From JADJGC01 sp964576925 (GTDB taxonomy: Bacteria > Zixibacteria > MSB-5A5 > CAIYYT01), in the NCBI GenBank assembly GCA_964576925.1, contig CAZNWJ010000001.1, positions 186,001-250,000 of the forward strand: 64,000 nucleotides of DNA, given 5' to 3'. How positions within the stretch are numbered: the stretch's first letter is position 1; every line of letters begins with the position of its first letter. Under the pieces are notes generated by a model. The model was not told where the DNA came from. It saw nothing but the letters and a program-made list of their open reading frames with translations, and made no database searches. A program made the translations under genes and the position numbers. Shown one piece after another: positions 9,374 to 18,451 of this stretch.

Positions 9374-10160
9374 CGTTGCTCTCCAATGGCTCCATCACCA
9401 TCACGACATCGAGGGCGTCAAAATCAACGAACGGCTCAACGCGGACTTGCATAAAAAAGGCGGAACTAGAAGCCTCGATGCTGTCGACCACGCCCACGAA
9501 GAGTCCCTCGGGGAAGACCCCACCGAGTCCGGAGGAGACCAGCGTGTCGCCTTTTTCGACATCGGCATCCAACGAGACATCGTCAAAATAAAGTCCGCGT
9601 CCCGAGTGCCACTTGATGATTCCCAGCGTTTGCGACCGCGTGTTGCGTGCAGCGACTCGGCAGTTCGGGCCAACAAGCAGCGATACCGTCGCGACGTTGC
9701 CGGTGCTGGCTGAGGTCTTGCCGACGATGCCGTTTTCGTCGACGACAGCGCGAAAGCGATCGATCTGGGAATTGGCTTTGATGATTGCCGTGGAAAGCCG
9801 CCGACCCTGCTCGTAGGCAACGACGTCGGCAGGAATGATCCGGTAGCCCTCTCGTGGCAGGAGATCGAGCATTGCTCTGAAGCGTTCCATTTCCACGGCC
9901 CTGCCCTGCAGCTGGCTGTGCTCGTATTTCAGCCGGACGATCTCCTGCTGCAAGGCTTCGTTTTCCTTGTGAACCTGAAGCAAGGAACCGACCTTGTTCG
10001 AGATGGCCAGGAAGGGCGAGTAGAAAATATTCTGGAGCAATCCGGCGACGAAGTTGCGCTCACCGGCGAGCAGGGACGAGAGCAAGAGCGGGATCAGTAG
10101 ACCCGATATAGTCAGAAGCAGCTTGCGATTGCGATAGAGGCGACCGGAGGTCCATTTCAT
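9363..10160 (-). CDS. mreC: rod-shape determining protein MreC
   Basis: A 265-residue periplasmic elongasome scaffold with one N-terminal membrane helix (about 14-33), a coiled coil (about 60-95, KENEALQQEIVRLKYEHSQL) and the beta-rich C-terminal domain containing VVDENGIVGKT, GIIKWHSG and GDTLVSSGLGGVFPEGL, which are family signatures. MreB, normally just upstream, is not here: the gene upstream is a PTS IIA homologue 5 nt away, so MreB must be encoded elsewhere. Confidence 0.92.
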   Translation of the reverse strand: MKWTSGRLYRNRKLLLTISGLLIPLLLSSLLAGERNFVAGLLQNIFYSPFLAISNKVGSLLQVHKENEALQQEIVRLKYEHSQLQGRAVEMERFRAMLDLLPREGYRIIPADVVAYEQGRRLSTAIIKANSQIDRFRAVVDENGIVGKTSASTGNVATVSLLVGPNCRVAARNTRSQTLGIIKWHSGRGLYFDDVSLDADVEKGDTLVSSGLGGVFPEGLFVGVVDSIEASSSAFFMQVRVEPFVDFDALDVVMVMEPLESNDGR

Positions 10161-10165
10161 CGAGA

Positions 10166-10618
10166 CTATTCAATGGAATCGAGAATTTGCAGCAATTCCC
10201 CAGGGCTCTTGACCGTCATCAATTTCTCGCGGTTCTTTTCGGACTTCATTAAATATGACAGATGCGCCATAACTTTCAAGTGAGCGCCGATAGCATCCTC
10301 GGGTGCAGCGATCAAGAAAAACAAGTGAACCGGCTGTTTGTCCATTGCCTCGAAGTCTACGCCTTTGTCGGAGCGACCAAATGCTATCACGATACCCTTG
10401 GTGGCTTTTGTCTTCGCGTGCGGGAATGCCACGCCGTAGCCGACACCGGTCGTGACCAGATTTTCGCGCGTGATGATATCCTTCAGAAGCAGGCTCTTAT
10501 CCTTAACGAGCTTGGATTTTGCCGCCATCTCCACCAGTTCTTCAATAACTTCGTTTTTTGCCGTAGCCTGCAGGTCGAACGTAATCAACTGCTCTTCGCA
10601 GAATTTCGATAGTTTCAT
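10166..10618 (-). CDS. PTS fructose-type EIIA (PtsN-like) protein
   Basis: A 150-residue EIIA domain of the mannitol/fructose type. The phospho-accepting histidine lies in GVAFPHAKT (H67), with TRENLVTTGVG before it and HLKVMAHLSYLM after it. No permease domain or sugar EIIB/EIIC is nearby, so it is more like regulatory EIIA (PtsN) than a sugar transporter. ATG 10618 is chosen because AAGGAG sits 10 nt upstream and the family starts here; an upstream in-frame ATG (10669) would add 17 basic residues. It is in the envelope operon between the Trm112-like gene and mreC. Confidence 0.85.
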   Translation of the reverse strand: MKLSKFCEEQLITFDLQATAKNEVIEELVEMAAKSKLVKDKSLLLKDIITRENLVTTGVGYGVAFPHAKTKATKGIVIAFGRSDKGVDFEAMDKQPVHLFFLIAAPEDAIGAHLKVMAHLSYLMKSEKNREKLMTVKSPGELLQILDSIE

Positions 10619-10646
10619 CGAACGAAAACTCCTTAGCGAAAATTCA

Positions 10647-10838
10647 TCAATACGCCGCGGCTTCTTCAACTAGGAGAATTGGAATTCCCCTGCGAATCTC
10701 ATAGCGCAGCCGACAGGCGCAGCAGTCCAGTGTATCATTTACGGCGTTGGGTGTCAATGGCCCTTTGCATTGAGGACAAGCCAGCAGGTCGCGAAGTTCT
10801 ACTCGGAGCCGGTTTCCCGCGGCGGGGTCAGATTTCAT
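10647..10838 (-). CDS. Trm112/UPF0434-like zinc-ribbon protein
   Basis: A small protein (63 residues) with LACPQCKGPL and DCCACRLRYEIRRGIPILL, the two cysteine knuckles and closing IPxLL of the UPF0434/Trm112 family. Eukaryotic Trm112 activates methyltransferases; the bacterial role is unclear. ATG 10838 overlaps the accA stop codon; a TTG at 10850 would add four residues. Confidence 0.8.
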   Translation of the reverse strand: MKSDPAAGNRLRVELRDLLACPQCKGPLTPNAVNDTLDCCACRLRYEIRRGIPILLVEEAAAY

Positions 10839-11793
10839 CGTAGATACCAATCGCCCGGAATTTCTCCAGACGGCGAACCAGTAACTCCTCGGTACTCAAC
10901 TGCTTGAGCTCCTCGAGCATGGTCAGCAATTCCGCTTTCAGGATTTGTGCCGCCAATTGATGATTACGATGGGCGCCGCCGGTCGGCTCAGGTAGGATCT
11001 TGTCGATCACCTTAATCTGCATCAGGTCGGCCGCCGAAAGTCGCAACGCTTCGGCCGCATCAGGTGCCTTTGACTGGTCGCGCCATAGGATCGCCGCACA
11101 GCCCTCGGGTGATATCACGCTATACCAGGCGTTTTCCAGCATGAGAATGCGATCGCCGATGCCGATCCCGAGTGCGCCACCGGAAGCGCCCTCACCGATA
11201 ATCGAGATAATTATCGGGACCTCAAGCTTGAACATCTCAAGAATATTGCGCGCGATTGCCTCGGCCTGACCTCGTTCTTCGGCCTCGACCCCAGGGAAGG
11301 CACCGGGTGTATCGATAAAGATGAATATCGGCCGGCCAAATCGCGAAGCCGTCTTCATCAAGCGCAGAGCCTTGCGGTAGCCTTCCGGATGCATCATCCC
11401 AAAATTGCGTTCCAGCTTCTGCTTAGTATCGCGGCCTTTTTGTTGTCCGAGAACCAGGACTTTCTCGCCGTCCAGCTTGGCGAAGCCACAGACCACGGCC
11501 TTATCGTCGGCGTAGCCGCGGTCGCCGTGGAGTTCGACCCAGTCAGTAAAGATAAGTTGGATATAGTCAAGGGAGTAGGGGCGCTTGGGATGCCTCGCCA
11601 ACTGCACACGCTGCCAGCGCGTCAGCTTGGAGAAAATCTCCGCCTGCAACTTCTCGAGCTTGCGCTCCAGGGCGATGATCTCAGAGTTGAGCTCCAGCCC
11701 GCCGCCGGAGGAAAACTCCTTCATTTCCCGGATCTTCTTCTCGAGTTCGACTATCGGTTTCTCAAATTCCAAATAGAACCCGCCCGCAGCCAC
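10828..11793 (-). CDS. accA: acetyl-CoA carboxylase carboxyltransferase subunit alpha
   Basis: A 321-residue subunit that, with AccD, moves the carboxyl group from biotin to acetyl-CoA to make malonyl-CoA for fatty acids. An N-terminal helical region (LEFEKPIVELEKKI) is followed by the crotonase-like fold with LHGDRGYADD, FIDTPGAFPGVEAEERGQ, GEGASGGALGI and SPEGCAAILWRD, all characteristic. Length matches E. coli AccA (319). accD is not in the window; accC is 18 kb away on the other strand. It lies 3 nt after the WecA-like gene in the envelope operon. Confidence 0.96.
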   Translation of the reverse strand: MAAGGFYLEFEKPIVELEKKIREMKEFSSGGGLELNSEIIALERKLEKLQAEIFSKLTRWQRVQLARHPKRPYSLDYIQLIFTDWVELHGDRGYADDKAVVCGFAKLDGEKVLVLGQQKGRDTKQKLERNFGMMHPEGYRKALRLMKTASRFGRPIFIFIDTPGAFPGVEAEERGQAEAIARNILEMFKLEVPIIISIIGEGASGGALGIGIGDRILMLENAWYSVISPEGCAAILWRDQSKAPDAAEALRLSAADLMQIKVIDKILPEPTGGAHRNHQLAAQILKAELLTMLEELKQLSTEELLVRRLEKFRAIGIYDEI

Positions 11794-11796
11794 TAT

Positions 11797-12834
11797 TTAC
11801 CGCTCCTCCTTCCTGGACAGAAGCAGAAACCAGCCAGCAACGATGAGCATGAATAGCACCAATATAGAGAATACAATTCGCCGGTCAAACAGAAAAAGTG
11901 TAAACACAAAAACCTGAAGGACTGCGGCCACAGACCAAAACACCAAGACGATTTGGCGCGACCCCCACCCAAGCCGCTGCAAGACATGGAACAAATGTCC
12001 CGAATCACCGCGCACGACCGATTTGCCCGTGATTAGCCTACGCCCGAAGCTCGTGGCAAGTTCCAGTAGTGGTACGCCCAAAGTCAGCAACGGCACGAAC
12101 ATGGCGACGACGGTGTAGCTCTTGATCGGGCAATAGATGGCCGCGACCGCGAAGATAAAGCCAATCGATTGACTACCGGAGTCTCCAAGAAACACCTGAG
12201 CCCGCGGGAAATTGAAGCACAGGAACGCCAACGTGGTCGCGATTGCAATAACACTGATCGTCACTACCAGGGGAATCTGCAGAGCCAGTGCCGTGTAAAG
12301 AAGCCCGACGGCGGCGATGATTGAAAGTCCGCCAGCCAGTCCGTCCAGACCGTCGATCACGTTGAGAGCGTTGACGATCATGAACAGCCAGAGAATCGTT
12401 GCCAAAAGGGCCAGTGGCCAGGAGAGGGGATAGGAGCCAACAAAGGGCACATAGATCGTGTCAACCTTCAGGTCGGCTGCAAACAGGACCACAGCAGCCG
12501 CCAGCTGAATCAGCAGTTTGTACCAGGCTTTGAGATCGTAAAAATCGTCAACGACTCCGCCTAGAAAAACTATGAAGTGGGCAAAGAAAACGGGGGCAAG
12601 CCGCGGTCCCAGTTCCTCGCGCAATTCGGGGGCGATCGCCAGACAAGAAAGGAAGGCGACCCAGAATCCAGCAAATATCGCCCACCCCCCGACGAATGGA
12701 GTTGGCTGTGAGTGCAGCTTTCTCCCCTGCGGACGATCGAGCCAGTGTCGCGCAAGCGCCAGTTTGCGCAATGGCGGAATCAGCAGGAAAGTTACAGCCG
12801 CGCCAAGCACGGCGCTGAGCACAATGGCTCTCAT
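11797..12834 (-). CDS. wecA: undecaprenyl-phosphate sugar-1-phosphate transferase, WecA/MraY family (GT4)
   Basis: A 345-residue, roughly ten-helix membrane enzyme that loads a sugar-1-phosphate (usually GlcNAc-1-P) on undecaprenyl phosphate to start O-antigen or related glycans. Visible motifs: GVVDDFYDLKAWYK (Asp-rich site), NALNVIDGLDGLAGG, FLGDSGSQSIGF and the C-terminal loop HLFHVLQRLG. The NVIDGLDGLAGG wording and lack of MurNAc-pentapeptide features favour WecA/TagO over MraY. Overlaps the upstream glycosyltransferase by 4 nt. Confidence 0.88.
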   Translation of the reverse strand: MRAIVLSAVLGAAVTFLLIPPLRKLALARHWLDRPQGRKLHSQPTPFVGGWAIFAGFWVAFLSCLAIAPELREELGPRLAPVFFAHFIVFLGGVVDDFYDLKAWYKLLIQLAAAVVLFAADLKVDTIYVPFVGSYPLSWPLALLATILWLFMIVNALNVIDGLDGLAGGLSIIAAVGLLYTALALQIPLVVTISVIAIATTLAFLCFNFPRAQVFLGDSGSQSIGFIFAVAAIYCPIKSYTVVAMFVPLLTLGVPLLELATSFGRRLITGKSVVRGDSGHLFHVLQRLGWGSRQIVLVFWSVAAVLQVFVFTLFLFDRRIVFSILVLFMLIVAGWFLLLSRKEER

Positions 12835-13691
12835 TGACGATCCTCTCCACCTCCGCCAGCCAGTAGCCGAATCCAGACCAGCAGCAAGTTAGCAGCCAAC
12901 TGACACGCCAGCCAGCGATTTGCCCACCTCTGCTGCGGATAATGCTTCGCAAAGTACATCCAGACCGATCTGTGGTGATGCCATTTCATGCGGAAGCGGT
13001 GTTGCCGCGATGAGGCACCCCAGACATGGACGACATCGAGATCACCCAGGTACCAGCATTGGCGACTCGCCTGAGACAATCGGAGACAAAGATCGGTGTC
13101 CTCGACATACATGAAGAAGCGTTCATCGAAGCCTCCGAGTGCGTTGAAATCGTCTTTGCGGATCATGATGAAGGTCGCTGCCATTGCCTCTACCGGTTTG
13201 CGCGACTGGTCTGCCTCGATTGTATAGTCACCTGCCGAGCGAAAAAATGCGCCACGTGAGCTGCGCAGATTTTTGTGCGTCGGAAATCGCCGCAATGAAG
13301 AGTGAACCGCGCCGCTCGTATCAACGAGTCGAGGCGAACACGCGGCGCACGCGGGATGGGCTTCCAGAAACCCTGCCATCTTTGCGATAACATTGGAATC
13401 GATCCGGCTGTCGGAATTGGCGAAGAGCAGCAGTTGCTGGCTGCAGACGCGCGCTGCCAGATTCACCGCAGCACCAAAACCTACATTGATGGGGGATTCA
13501 ATCAGGCGGATGAATGTGCTTCCTGGCGGCGGCACAAAGCGGCCAGCGGGGCGGCAGCCGTTGTTGACCACCACGACTTCGTAATCAATAAGACGCGTGT
13601 GTTGCTTAACAGAGTCGATTAACTGCTGGACAAGATTGGGTGTGTTGTAATTGACAACGATAATCGCAATTGCCGGTGATGCTTCGCTCAT
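12831..13691 (-). CDS. glycosyltransferase family 2, rhamnosyltransferase (WbbL)-like
   Basis: A 286-residue cytoplasmic GT-A enzyme. IIVVNYNTPNLVQQL opens the nucleotide-binding fold, NVGFGAAVNLAAR follows, LLFANSDSRI carries the DxD-equivalent metal site, and GGFDERFFMYVEDTDLCLRL is the catalytic-base region typical of WbbL-type rhamnosyltransferases. It probably adds the second sugar after the WecA product. Substrate is inferred. Overlaps both neighbours by 4 nt. Confidence 0.85.
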   Translation of the reverse strand: MSEASPAIAIIVVNYNTPNLVQQLIDSVKQHTRLIDYEVVVVNNGCRPAGRFVPPPGSTFIRLIESPINVGFGAAVNLAARVCSQQLLLFANSDSRIDSNVIAKMAGFLEAHPACAACSPRLVDTSGAVHSSLRRFPTHKNLRSSRGAFFRSAGDYTIEADQSRKPVEAMAATFIMIRKDDFNALGGFDERFFMYVEDTDLCLRLSQASRQCWYLGDLDVVHVWGASSRQHRFRMKWHHHRSVWMYFAKHYPQQRWANRWLACQLAANLLLVWIRLLAGGGGEDRQ

Positions 13692-14431
13692 TTCACCAGG
13701 CCAAAGAGTCGCTTGAGGCGAAACGGAATCGACTTAAGGCCGAGGTAGATCACCATGAAAACGGCCTCATAGATAATCTTCTTGGAGAACTTGGAGTGCC
13801 CGGCTTCGCGCTCGACAAAGATGATCGGAAACTCCCGAATCTGGAAGCCCTTGGTCCAGGCGCGGTAGCTCACCTCGATTTGAAAAGAGTAGCCGTTGGA
13901 ACGAATGGCGTCGAGATCAAGAGACTCGAGTACTTTCCGCCGGAAGCACTTGAATCCACCGGTGGCATCACGAACCGGAAGACCGGTGACAACGCGGGAA
14001 TACAGATTGGCAAAATACGAAATCGCCCAGCGTGTCCTGGGCCAGTTTTCCACGCCGCCGCCGGGGATATAGCGAGATCCCAGTGACAAATCACAGGTCT
14101 GAATATTCCTCAGGTGATCGGCGAGGTACTTCGGTTGATGTGAGAAGTCGGCGTCCATCTCAAGTATGAAGTCGTATTTGTGCTCAATGCCGTACTTGAA
14201 CCCGGCGATATAGGCGCGACCCAGCCCCTGTTTACCGGGCCGGTGCATGACCTTTATGCGCGGATTGGCAGCCGCAAGGGTATCAGCGATCGCACCCGTG
14301 CCGTCCGGAGAATTGTCGTCGACGATCAAGACCTCAAGGCGCGGATCAACGGTCACGATCTGCGCCGTGATCCGCTCAACATTGTCTTTCTCGTTGTAGG
14401 TCGGCAGCAATACCAGTGCGCGCTCGCTCAA
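13688..14431 (-). CDS. polyprenol monophosphomannose (dolichyl-phosphate mannose) synthase-like GT2
   Basis: A 247-residue GT2 enzyme with LLPTYNEKDNVERI, VDDNSPDGTG, EMDADFSHQP (DxD site), SRYIPGGGVENWP and DATGGFKCFRR, the standard wording of DPM1-like polyprenyl-phosphate mannose synthases. It would make a lipid-linked mannose donor used by GT-C membrane transferases. There is no C-terminal GtrA-like membrane domain. It lies directly before YfhO-type and GT2 genes in the envelope operon. Confidence 0.88.
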   Translation of the reverse strand: MSERALVLLPTYNEKDNVERITAQIVTVDPRLEVLIVDDNSPDGTGAIADTLAAANPRIKVMHRPGKQGLGRAYIAGFKYGIEHKYDFILEMDADFSHQPKYLADHLRNIQTCDLSLGSRYIPGGGVENWPRTRWAISYFANLYSRVVTGLPVRDATGGFKCFRRKVLESLDLDAIRSNGYSFQIEVSYRAWTKGFQIREFPIIFVEREAGHSKFSKKIIYEAVFMVIYLGLKSIPFRLKRLFGLVK

Positions 14432-16890
14432 GCCGTCGAACCTCGCTGTTTGCGTTCAATAAGATAGCAGGCCGCCAGGCCGCCAATCGAAAGAATGGTC
14501 GTCAGAATCGTCGTCCATTTGCCGTGCTCGTAACGCGCCCAATCGTAATAGATTTCCACATCGTGAGTGCCCGCTTCCAGCGAGACAGCCCGAAAAGTGT
14601 GATTCGCCAGCAGCAAGTTCTTGGGCGTCCCATTCACTCTGGCGTGCCAGCCCGGAAAGTGATTCTCAGAGATAAACAGCAGGCCGGGGGCGTTGAGAGT
14701 TACCTGGTAGCGCTGTCTTTCGATATCGTGTTCGACGATCTGTACCGATTCGGCTTCCGGCTGCACAGAGGGCGTCGGTGTGTATTCAGGCGCTTCGTAG
14801 AGAATCAACTGCTCGCGGAAGGGAAATTGCTCATCGAACAGGAGCTTCAAGTCATCCTGGTTTTTCGAACCAAGCTGATAACCATGATAAATGGTTGCTC
14901 GCGGCATGACTTCAGGTAGTTCATAAACGACAACTTCATTGTCATAGATCTTTCGGACGCCGGCATCGGGTGGTAAGGCCGTACCGCGGTCCAGAATGAT
15001 GAAACGCGTATTGCTAAGCTGGAGTGGCCGTAGGCGGAGTCCGTCGGAGGTCAGCAGATTGGTATAGGTCAAGCCGCCTATAAACTCATCGAAGGCTTTA
15101 AGCTGGGCGCCGTGATAACCAGTGAGTTGTTCTACGCCTTTCCACGCCAGGTAATTCTTGGCGCTAAACGAGCGCTGGGTGAGGTCAAACACGCGGTACG
15201 GACCAGGTTCGGAACGCAATCGCTGTAAAACCGGATAGTCGCGGAAGTACTGCGCGAACTCAGCAGTCTCTATGAAGCGAAAGTCCACGCGCCACAAGTC
15301 GATCAGAGCGATGAAAATCAGCCCAACGAGCGCTGCCCTTCCCCATTGACCGCGAACGTAATTGCGAATCAGGTAGACCGCAAGCCAGGTCAGGATTGCG
15401 ATTACCCATAGACTGAGCTTGATGCCACCGAGCCAGGCCAACATCGTCTGGCGGTTATCGTTCGTAATGTCGGAGTAGAAAATCGAAGTATAGGCCGACA
15501 TAAGTGATTCCCCGGCTATCGTGAACAACAGCGCCTTGGCGCTGAGCACAATGGCGACAATCAGAAGCCACTTGTTAAGTCGCTCGCCGGTACCGCCCTT
15601 CTTGTCGCTGCGCAGACGCTGGAACGAGTCTATCGCGTGCGCAGCGAGCATGACAAACGCGAAGGAGAAGATGAACATGATCATCGAAGGCGCGCGCATC
15701 TTCTTAACATTGGGTATCAACTCATAGAAGATCCTAAAGAGCGGCGTGGTGTCCCCGAGGGCATAAATCAGCGCAAAGAGCCCCAGCCCCAGAAGGAACC
15801 AGGTGCGGCGATCGCGCCAGAGGATGATGCCGAGAATGCCGAAGAACACCGTGAAGTAACCGGCGTATTCAGTATTATCCTTGAATGGATTGCGTCCCCA
15901 ATAACCGCCCTCCGACTTGCCGTCGTCGACACCGTGGAAAAGCGGTACGATCTGCCCGGCAGCTTCTTCAACGTGCATCGACCAGGAAATTGCCCAATCG
16001 TAGCCGCTGCGCCCCTCGGCGCCATCACCGGCGCGAGGCGAGAACTCGTTGATGTACTTGTAACTCGGCAGCATCTGGATCGCCGAACCGAAGAGTCCGA
16101 TCACGACCGCGAGAACGAACATCGAACCGGCGAGTGCGATCTTCAGAGCGTTGGTCTTATCGATAAACATCCAGATTACGCGATAGAGCGCGTAGAAACC
16201 GAGTCCCCAAAGACTGAAATAGGCCATCTGTGGATGCGGTGTCAGAATGATCAGGGCAATGACCAATCCGAGCCAGATGAAATGCCAAAGGCGGCGCGTA
16301 TCGAACCCCCGGTGAAGCTGATCGAACGCCAATGGGAACAGAGCCGTCACATACATCTTGCCGTCGTGCCCCGGTGCAATCAGAGAAACGAGGTAGCCGG
16401 AAAACATATACGAGATTCCGGCGAATGCCGACGCCAGCTTGGAGAGACCGAAGCCGCGAGCACACTTGTAGCCGAACAGCCCGGCAAGATAGACATGCAG
16501 GATCATCCCAAAACCAAAGGCCTTGGGCACTGGCATGATAGACTTCAGAAAGAAGGTCGGCAGATAGAAGATGTCGCCGTGGAAGGCGTCGACCGTGGGC
16601 AGGCCGCAAAAGATCGCCGGATTCCAGAGTGCAGGATGAATGGGCAAGATTTGTCCCGTCGTCTTCAGGCTGGTCGTGATATAGTCGCGCCAGAAGAAGC
16701 CGGTCTGAATTGTGTCCGAGCTAAAGAGGATCGTTGTGCTGGAGGAGAAGATGAACTTGGCAAAAAGAATGATGGTGAAAAGCAGCGTTGCGCCCGCGTA
16801 GTAAAGCCAAAAGCGAGGGTTTTCTTCGAGATCTCGAAGAAAATCTGCGCGCGACTCGGCACGTTCACCGGCAGTTTTTCTCTTAACCAT
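14428..16890 (-). CDS. YfhO-family membrane protein (GT-C-like)
   Basis: An 820-residue protein with about 12-14 membrane helices in the first 540 residues, then a soluble extracytoplasmic region (about 545-790) and a last membrane helix before a basic tail. The stretch LFSSDTIQTGFFWRDY, the luminal HPALWNPAIFCGLPTVD, the GHDGKMY motif and the closing FPGWHARVNG are typical of YfhO proteins, which in Gram-positives take part in glycosylation of lipoteichoic acid. In FCB bacteria very long YfhO proteins are common and uncharacterised. Use of a polyprenyl-P-sugar donor from the adjacent synthase is inference. Confidence 0.82.
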   Translation of the reverse strand: MVKRKTAGERAESRADFLRDLEENPRFWLYYAGATLLFTIILFAKFIFSSSTTILFSSDTIQTGFFWRDYITTSLKTTGQILPIHPALWNPAIFCGLPTVDAFHGDIFYLPTFFLKSIMPVPKAFGFGMILHVYLAGLFGYKCARGFGLSKLASAFAGISYMFSGYLVSLIAPGHDGKMYVTALFPLAFDQLHRGFDTRRLWHFIWLGLVIALIILTPHPQMAYFSLWGLGFYALYRVIWMFIDKTNALKIALAGSMFVLAVVIGLFGSAIQMLPSYKYINEFSPRAGDGAEGRSGYDWAISWSMHVEEAAGQIVPLFHGVDDGKSEGGYWGRNPFKDNTEYAGYFTVFFGILGIILWRDRRTWFLLGLGLFALIYALGDTTPLFRIFYELIPNVKKMRAPSMIMFIFSFAFVMLAAHAIDSFQRLRSDKKGGTGERLNKWLLIVAIVLSAKALLFTIAGESLMSAYTSIFYSDITNDNRQTMLAWLGGIKLSLWVIAILTWLAVYLIRNYVRGQWGRAALVGLIFIALIDLWRVDFRFIETAEFAQYFRDYPVLQRLRSEPGPYRVFDLTQRSFSAKNYLAWKGVEQLTGYHGAQLKAFDEFIGGLTYTNLLTSDGLRLRPLQLSNTRFIILDRGTALPPDAGVRKIYDNEVVVYELPEVMPRATIYHGYQLGSKNQDDLKLLFDEQFPFREQLILYEAPEYTPTPSVQPEAESVQIVEHDIERQRYQVTLNAPGLLFISENHFPGWHARVNGTPKNLLLANHTFRAVSLEAGTHDVEIYYDWARYEHGKWTTILTTILSIGGLAACYLIERKQRGSTA

Positions 16891-16936
16891 AATCCTCTGT
16901 CTTATTCCTCACGCAACGTAAAACCGAACACCGAGC

Positions 16937-17851
16937 TTACTTGACGCGCCAGGCCAAGATTGTACAAATGACCTCACCGAGCATCGACCACAATCGGGCG
17001 CCGATGACGACGATTCCCGCACGTTCCGGCCCTAAACTGGGAGCCAGCAGAACGATCAGCGCTGCTTCGCGGGCCCCAATTCCCGCTGGAAGCACAATTG
17101 CCCAGTAGCCAATCAAATACGCAAGCGTCCACGCCCCGATGATCTCAATCATGCTGAGCGAAAGTTCCGGAAGAATCGACAGCAGAAAGAGATAGAAACA
17201 GACGCCGTACAAGTTCCAGGTCACAAAATAGAAAAAGAGCACGGCCAATCCCATCTTTTTTTCGGCGCGGAACTCGACTGCCGGTTGCCGGATGATTTTC
17301 AGGATTAGATTCAGGGAGCGCTCGAACCAGGTTGGTTTGAGGATTATGGCCAGCGACACGATCAGACAAGCGGCAGAAACCCAGGCGACCGGAGCGTAGG
17401 CGGCATACTTCACTGCGTAACCTGATGCGAACAGATATCCGAGGATTATCAGGAGCCCGGGCGGCGTCGCAAACAACTGGCTCAGGATGAAGGTCGCCGT
17501 TGCTTCTTCCTTGCGAATGCCCTCCTTGGATGCGAGGTAGACGACGGCAAACAGCTGCCAAATTCGTCCCGGGAGGTAACGGCCGAGTTGTCCGAGATAA
17601 GCGATCTTGAAAGCCTTGAGCCAGCCGACCGGCTTGCCAAACATCGCGACAATCTTGCTCCAGATCGTTGACTGGGCAAAGAGAACCACCTGCATCAGAA
17701 GTAATGAGGCGGCCAGCCACCAATAATTGATCTTCCAGTCGGCGGGATCAAATGCCCTGACGCTGTCGGCGAACACCGGCACCATGAAATAGGCCAAGAC
17801 CAGGATGAGGAGTATCTGAATGAGACGGCGAACGAACTTCGATTTCAACAT
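16937..17851 (-). CDS. flippase-like/lysylphosphatidylglycerol synthase transmembrane-domain protein (UPF0104)
   Basis: A 304-residue protein with about eight membrane helices. GRYLPGRIWQL, the region GWTLAYLIGYWAIVLPAGIG split around A-x-x-IG, and IGAREAALI are the hallmark segments of the UPF0104/AglD/LPG-synthase membrane family; no soluble catalytic domain is attached. Such proteins are often found with polyprenyl-phosphate sugar synthases. It is the first gene of the 13-gene envelope operon. Confidence 0.8.
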   Translation of the reverse strand: MLKSKFVRRLIQILLILVLAYFMVPVFADSVRAFDPADWKINYWWLAASLLLMQVVLFAQSTIWSKIVAMFGKPVGWLKAFKIAYLGQLGRYLPGRIWQLFAVVYLASKEGIRKEEATATFILSQLFATPPGLLIILGYLFASGYAVKYAAYAPVAWVSAACLIVSLAIILKPTWFERSLNLILKIIRQPAVEFRAEKKMGLAVLFFYFVTWNLYGVCFYLFLLSILPELSLSMIEIIGAWTLAYLIGYWAIVLPAGIGAREAALIVLLAPSLGPERAGIVVIGARLWSMLGEVICTILAWRVK

Positions 17852-17868
17852 AGACTTACAAGCGCTGC

Positions 17869-17897
17869 TGTATACGGATGTTCAGAGCCTTTGTCAA
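17869..17897 (-). promoter_or_regulatory. sigma-70-type promoter of the envelope operon
   Basis: On the minus strand TTGACA (17897-17892) and TATACA (17874-17869) are separated by 17 nt, 18 nt upstream of the flippase start codon. It is the only good promoter seen for the genes down to 4.86 kb. Confidence 0.75.
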
Positions 17898-17917
17898 GCA
17901 CCGGCTGGTGTTCAAGT

Positions 17918-17982
17918 AATCGACGCATATTGTCGATTCTTCTATCGTGGGTCTTGATTGCAGCCTCTGTAGCAATCCCCAC
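17918..17982 (+). promoter_or_regulatory. paired stem-loops in the PilZ gene leader
   Basis: Two hairpins precede the PilZ ribosome-binding site: AATCGAC (17918-17924)/GTCGATT (17932-17938), and GTGGG...GATTGC (17947-17961)/GCAATCCCCAC (17972-17982) with a 4-nt bulge. The second ends 8 nt before GGAGGGG. They could regulate translation; nothing matches a riboswitch class I know. Confidence 0.35.
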
Positions 17983-18004
17983 TCAATCACGGAGGGGTAA
18001 TATT

Positions 18005-18430
18005 ATGCAGGATCGCCGCGGCGCTGATCGCCGTCTCCCGGAGTGCGAGCTCTTCGTCTACGACGATGCGATCGACCACCCGCTCGGGCTGGTGAGCGAT
18101 ATGACCGCCACTGGTTGCAAACTGAAATCGACCTGCCCGGTCAAGGTCGGCAAACTGTACAAGTGCCGGTTGATCTTTCCGCAGCTGGTCTTCGGAATCA
18201 CCGAGATTTCGTTCATGGCGCAGGTGAAGTGGTGCCATGAGTGTGACATTCCCGACGAGTTCGAGATGGGGCTGGAGTTTCAAGACCTGACCGAGAAGGA
18301 GCGCATGATGCTTGCGTTTCTAATCATACCCTGGGATACCGCCGTAGCTGGAGAGAATCAAGACACAGCAGAATCACCGACGGATCACCTCATGGTCTTC
18401 GAGGAGCGCAGAGAGCCAGAGAAGCCATGA
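18005..18430 (+). CDS. PilZ-domain protein (c-di-GMP receptor candidate)
   Basis: A 141-residue protein opening with DRRGADRRLPECEL, which supplies the arginine-rich c-di-GMP clamp, followed by SDMTATGCKLKS, a variant of the D/NxSxxG motif, and the barrel strands ISFMAQVKWC and FEMGLEFQDL. A Ser-to-Ala/Thr change in the second motif may weaken binding. It is a single-domain cytoplasmic protein. ATG 18005 is chosen because GGAGGGG (17991-17997) lies 7 nt upstream; a longer in-frame extension to 17891 would run through the leader hairpins. Confidence 0.82.
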   Translation: MQDRRGADRRLPECELFVYDDAIDHPLGLVSDMTATGCKLKSTCPVKVGKLYKCRLIFPQLVFGITEISFMAQVKWCHECDIPDEFEMGLEFQDLTEKERMMLAFLIIPWDTAVAGENQDTAESPTDHLMVFEERREPEKP

Positions 18431-18451
18431 AGCCATGCGGGGCGTAACGGC

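Noticed and set aside
15637..16944. 435-codon open frame opposite the YfhO gene
   Set aside because: Antisense shadow; composition is charged and of low complexity, with no family or start signal, and the minus-strand frame has clear YfhO motifs.
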